Under the pieces are notes generated by a model, which was not told the DNA's origin, searched no databases, and worked only from the letters and a program-made list of their open reading frames with translations. Below, piece after piece: positions 63,613 through 64,000 of a stretch of 64,000 bases of DNA; positions within the stretch are counted from its first letter, which is position 1, and each line of letters starts with the position of its first letter. The stretch is from contig CANHGM010000009.1 in the NCBI GenBank assembly GCA_947460345.1, positions 35,207 to 99,206 of the forward strand. Reading direction: 5' to 3'. Origin of the DNA: Bacteroidota bacterium. GTDB taxonomy: Bacteria > Bacteroidota > Bacteroidia > UKL13-3. The position numbers were made by a program, and so were the translations under genes.

Positions 63613-63660
63613 AACCCAAAAGGCATAAAAAAAAGTAAGAGCAATCGCACTCACTTTCAC
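63613..63660. repeat. Degenerate copy of the tRNA-Met terminator region
   Basis: AACCCAAAAGGCATAAAAAA and the following AAGT recur at about 63802-63825. Here the following arms (GTAAGAG ... CTCACTTT) pair poorly. Between the copies lies a separate palindrome TCCGCTAGCTGGCGGA (63685-63700) and no gene or tRNA that I can see. Confidence 0.6.
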
Positions 63661-63814
63661 ACTCACTCTGATTTTCACCGTCCGTCCGCTAGCTGGCGGA
63701 TAAGCATCCAAAGCTTACTTATTCACTCTATATATAGTATTCTATTTTCTCAACACAACTCTCTTAATCGATGTATAAACAAACAACGTCACTCGTTTCC
63801 AACCCAAAAGGCAT

Positions 63815-63857
63815 AAAAAAAAGTGAGAGTAAACGCTTTGGCATTCACTCTCACTTT
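63815..63857 (-). terminator. Intrinsic terminator of tRNA-Met
   Basis: On the minus strand AAAGTGAGAGT pairs perfectly with ACTCTCACTTT (plus-strand 63847-63857 and 63821-63831), followed by a run of T residues. It starts 12 bp downstream of the tRNA 3' end. Confidence 0.85.
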
Positions 63858-63868
63858 GATATCTATAG

Positions 63869-63942
63869 TAGCGGGGAGCGGGCTCGAACCGCCGACCTCA
63901 GGGTTATGAATCCTGTGCTCTAACCAGCTGAGCTACCCCGCC
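63869..63942 (-). tRNA. tRNA-Met (CAT), elongator type
   Basis: A 74-base cloverleaf: acceptor GGCGGGG against CCCCGCT (G-U at 1/72), D arm GCTC/GAGC, anticodon CAT in loop TTCATAA, T arm GGCGG-TTCGAGC-CCGCT and discriminator A. CCA is not encoded (CTA follows). The full D stem and the lack of the initiator's three G-C anticodon-stem pairs argue for an elongator tRNA. A CAU tRNA-Ile2 is not excluded by sequence alone. Confidence 0.92.
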
Positions 63943-64000
63943 GAAGAGGGGGGCAAATATAAAGGAGTGAAGTAAGACGTAGCAAGTGAAAAGAAAAAAA

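Overview
The window is AT-rich (roughly one third G+C by eye) and reads as a chromosomal segment of a free-living member of the Bacteroidota. The reasons are concrete: two secreted proteins end in type IX secretion sorting domains, a TonB-dependent receptor is paired with a DUF4249 lipoprotein, DUF4290 sits directly before murA, an S46 dipeptidyl-peptidase is present, promoters of the TTTG / TAnnTTTG type occur, and genes lack Shine-Dalgarno sequences. I cannot name a genus.

Layout. 1-4.7 kb: a partial GbsR/MarR-type regulator, mutS, a badly decayed sensor histidine kinase and its intact single-domain response regulator. 4.8-9 kb: an envelope DUF3352-type protein, a TerB/DnaJ co-chaperone and a LysM lytic transglycosylase. 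9-14 kb: a four-gene polysaccharide or glycan initiation operon on the minus strand (DegT aminotransferase, initiating phosphoglycosyltransferase, FlaA1/CapD-type dehydratase, GT4). 14-21.5 kb: xerD, a sterol-desaturase-like hydroxylase, DUF4290-murA and an S46 peptidase. 21.6-27.4 kb (mostly minus): purM, fabG, a GT2/flippase-like pair and small lipoproteins. 27.4-32.6 kb: two secreted unknowns, an LD-carboxypeptidase, a TIGR01777 epimerase and a B12-binding MerR regulator. 32.6-39.5 kb (minus): a TonB receptor/DUF4249 pair, sppA and uvrC. 39.6-46.2 kb: a T9SS subtilase, queG, a toxin-antitoxin module wedged into a duplicated queG/lipoprotein junction, and a dicarboxylate symporter. 46.3-52.1 kb: thyA, a polytopic membrane protein, a membrane-anchored papain-like protease and aspartate kinase, bracketed by two copies of a long hairpin repeat. 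52.2-64 kb: a DUF1573 protein, tRNA-His, prfB with the classical +1 frameshift, three membrane or lipoprotein genes of unknown role, a very large CotH/lamin-tail T9SS protein, a cluster of short palindromes and tRNA-Met.

Most of the window is housekeeping plus envelope genes. The parts that look most dynamic are four. The first is the kinase pseudogene, with an (AT)13 tract and other small lesions. The second is the toxin-antitoxin insertion, flanked by a duplication that keeps both neighbours intact. The third is the dispersed structured repeat at 46.3 and 51.9 kb. The fourth is the palindrome cluster at 63.4 kb. Alternating TA runs also look strikingly common throughout. I did not find a clearly new multi-gene defence or biosynthetic system; the best uncharacterised gene group is 54849-57397.
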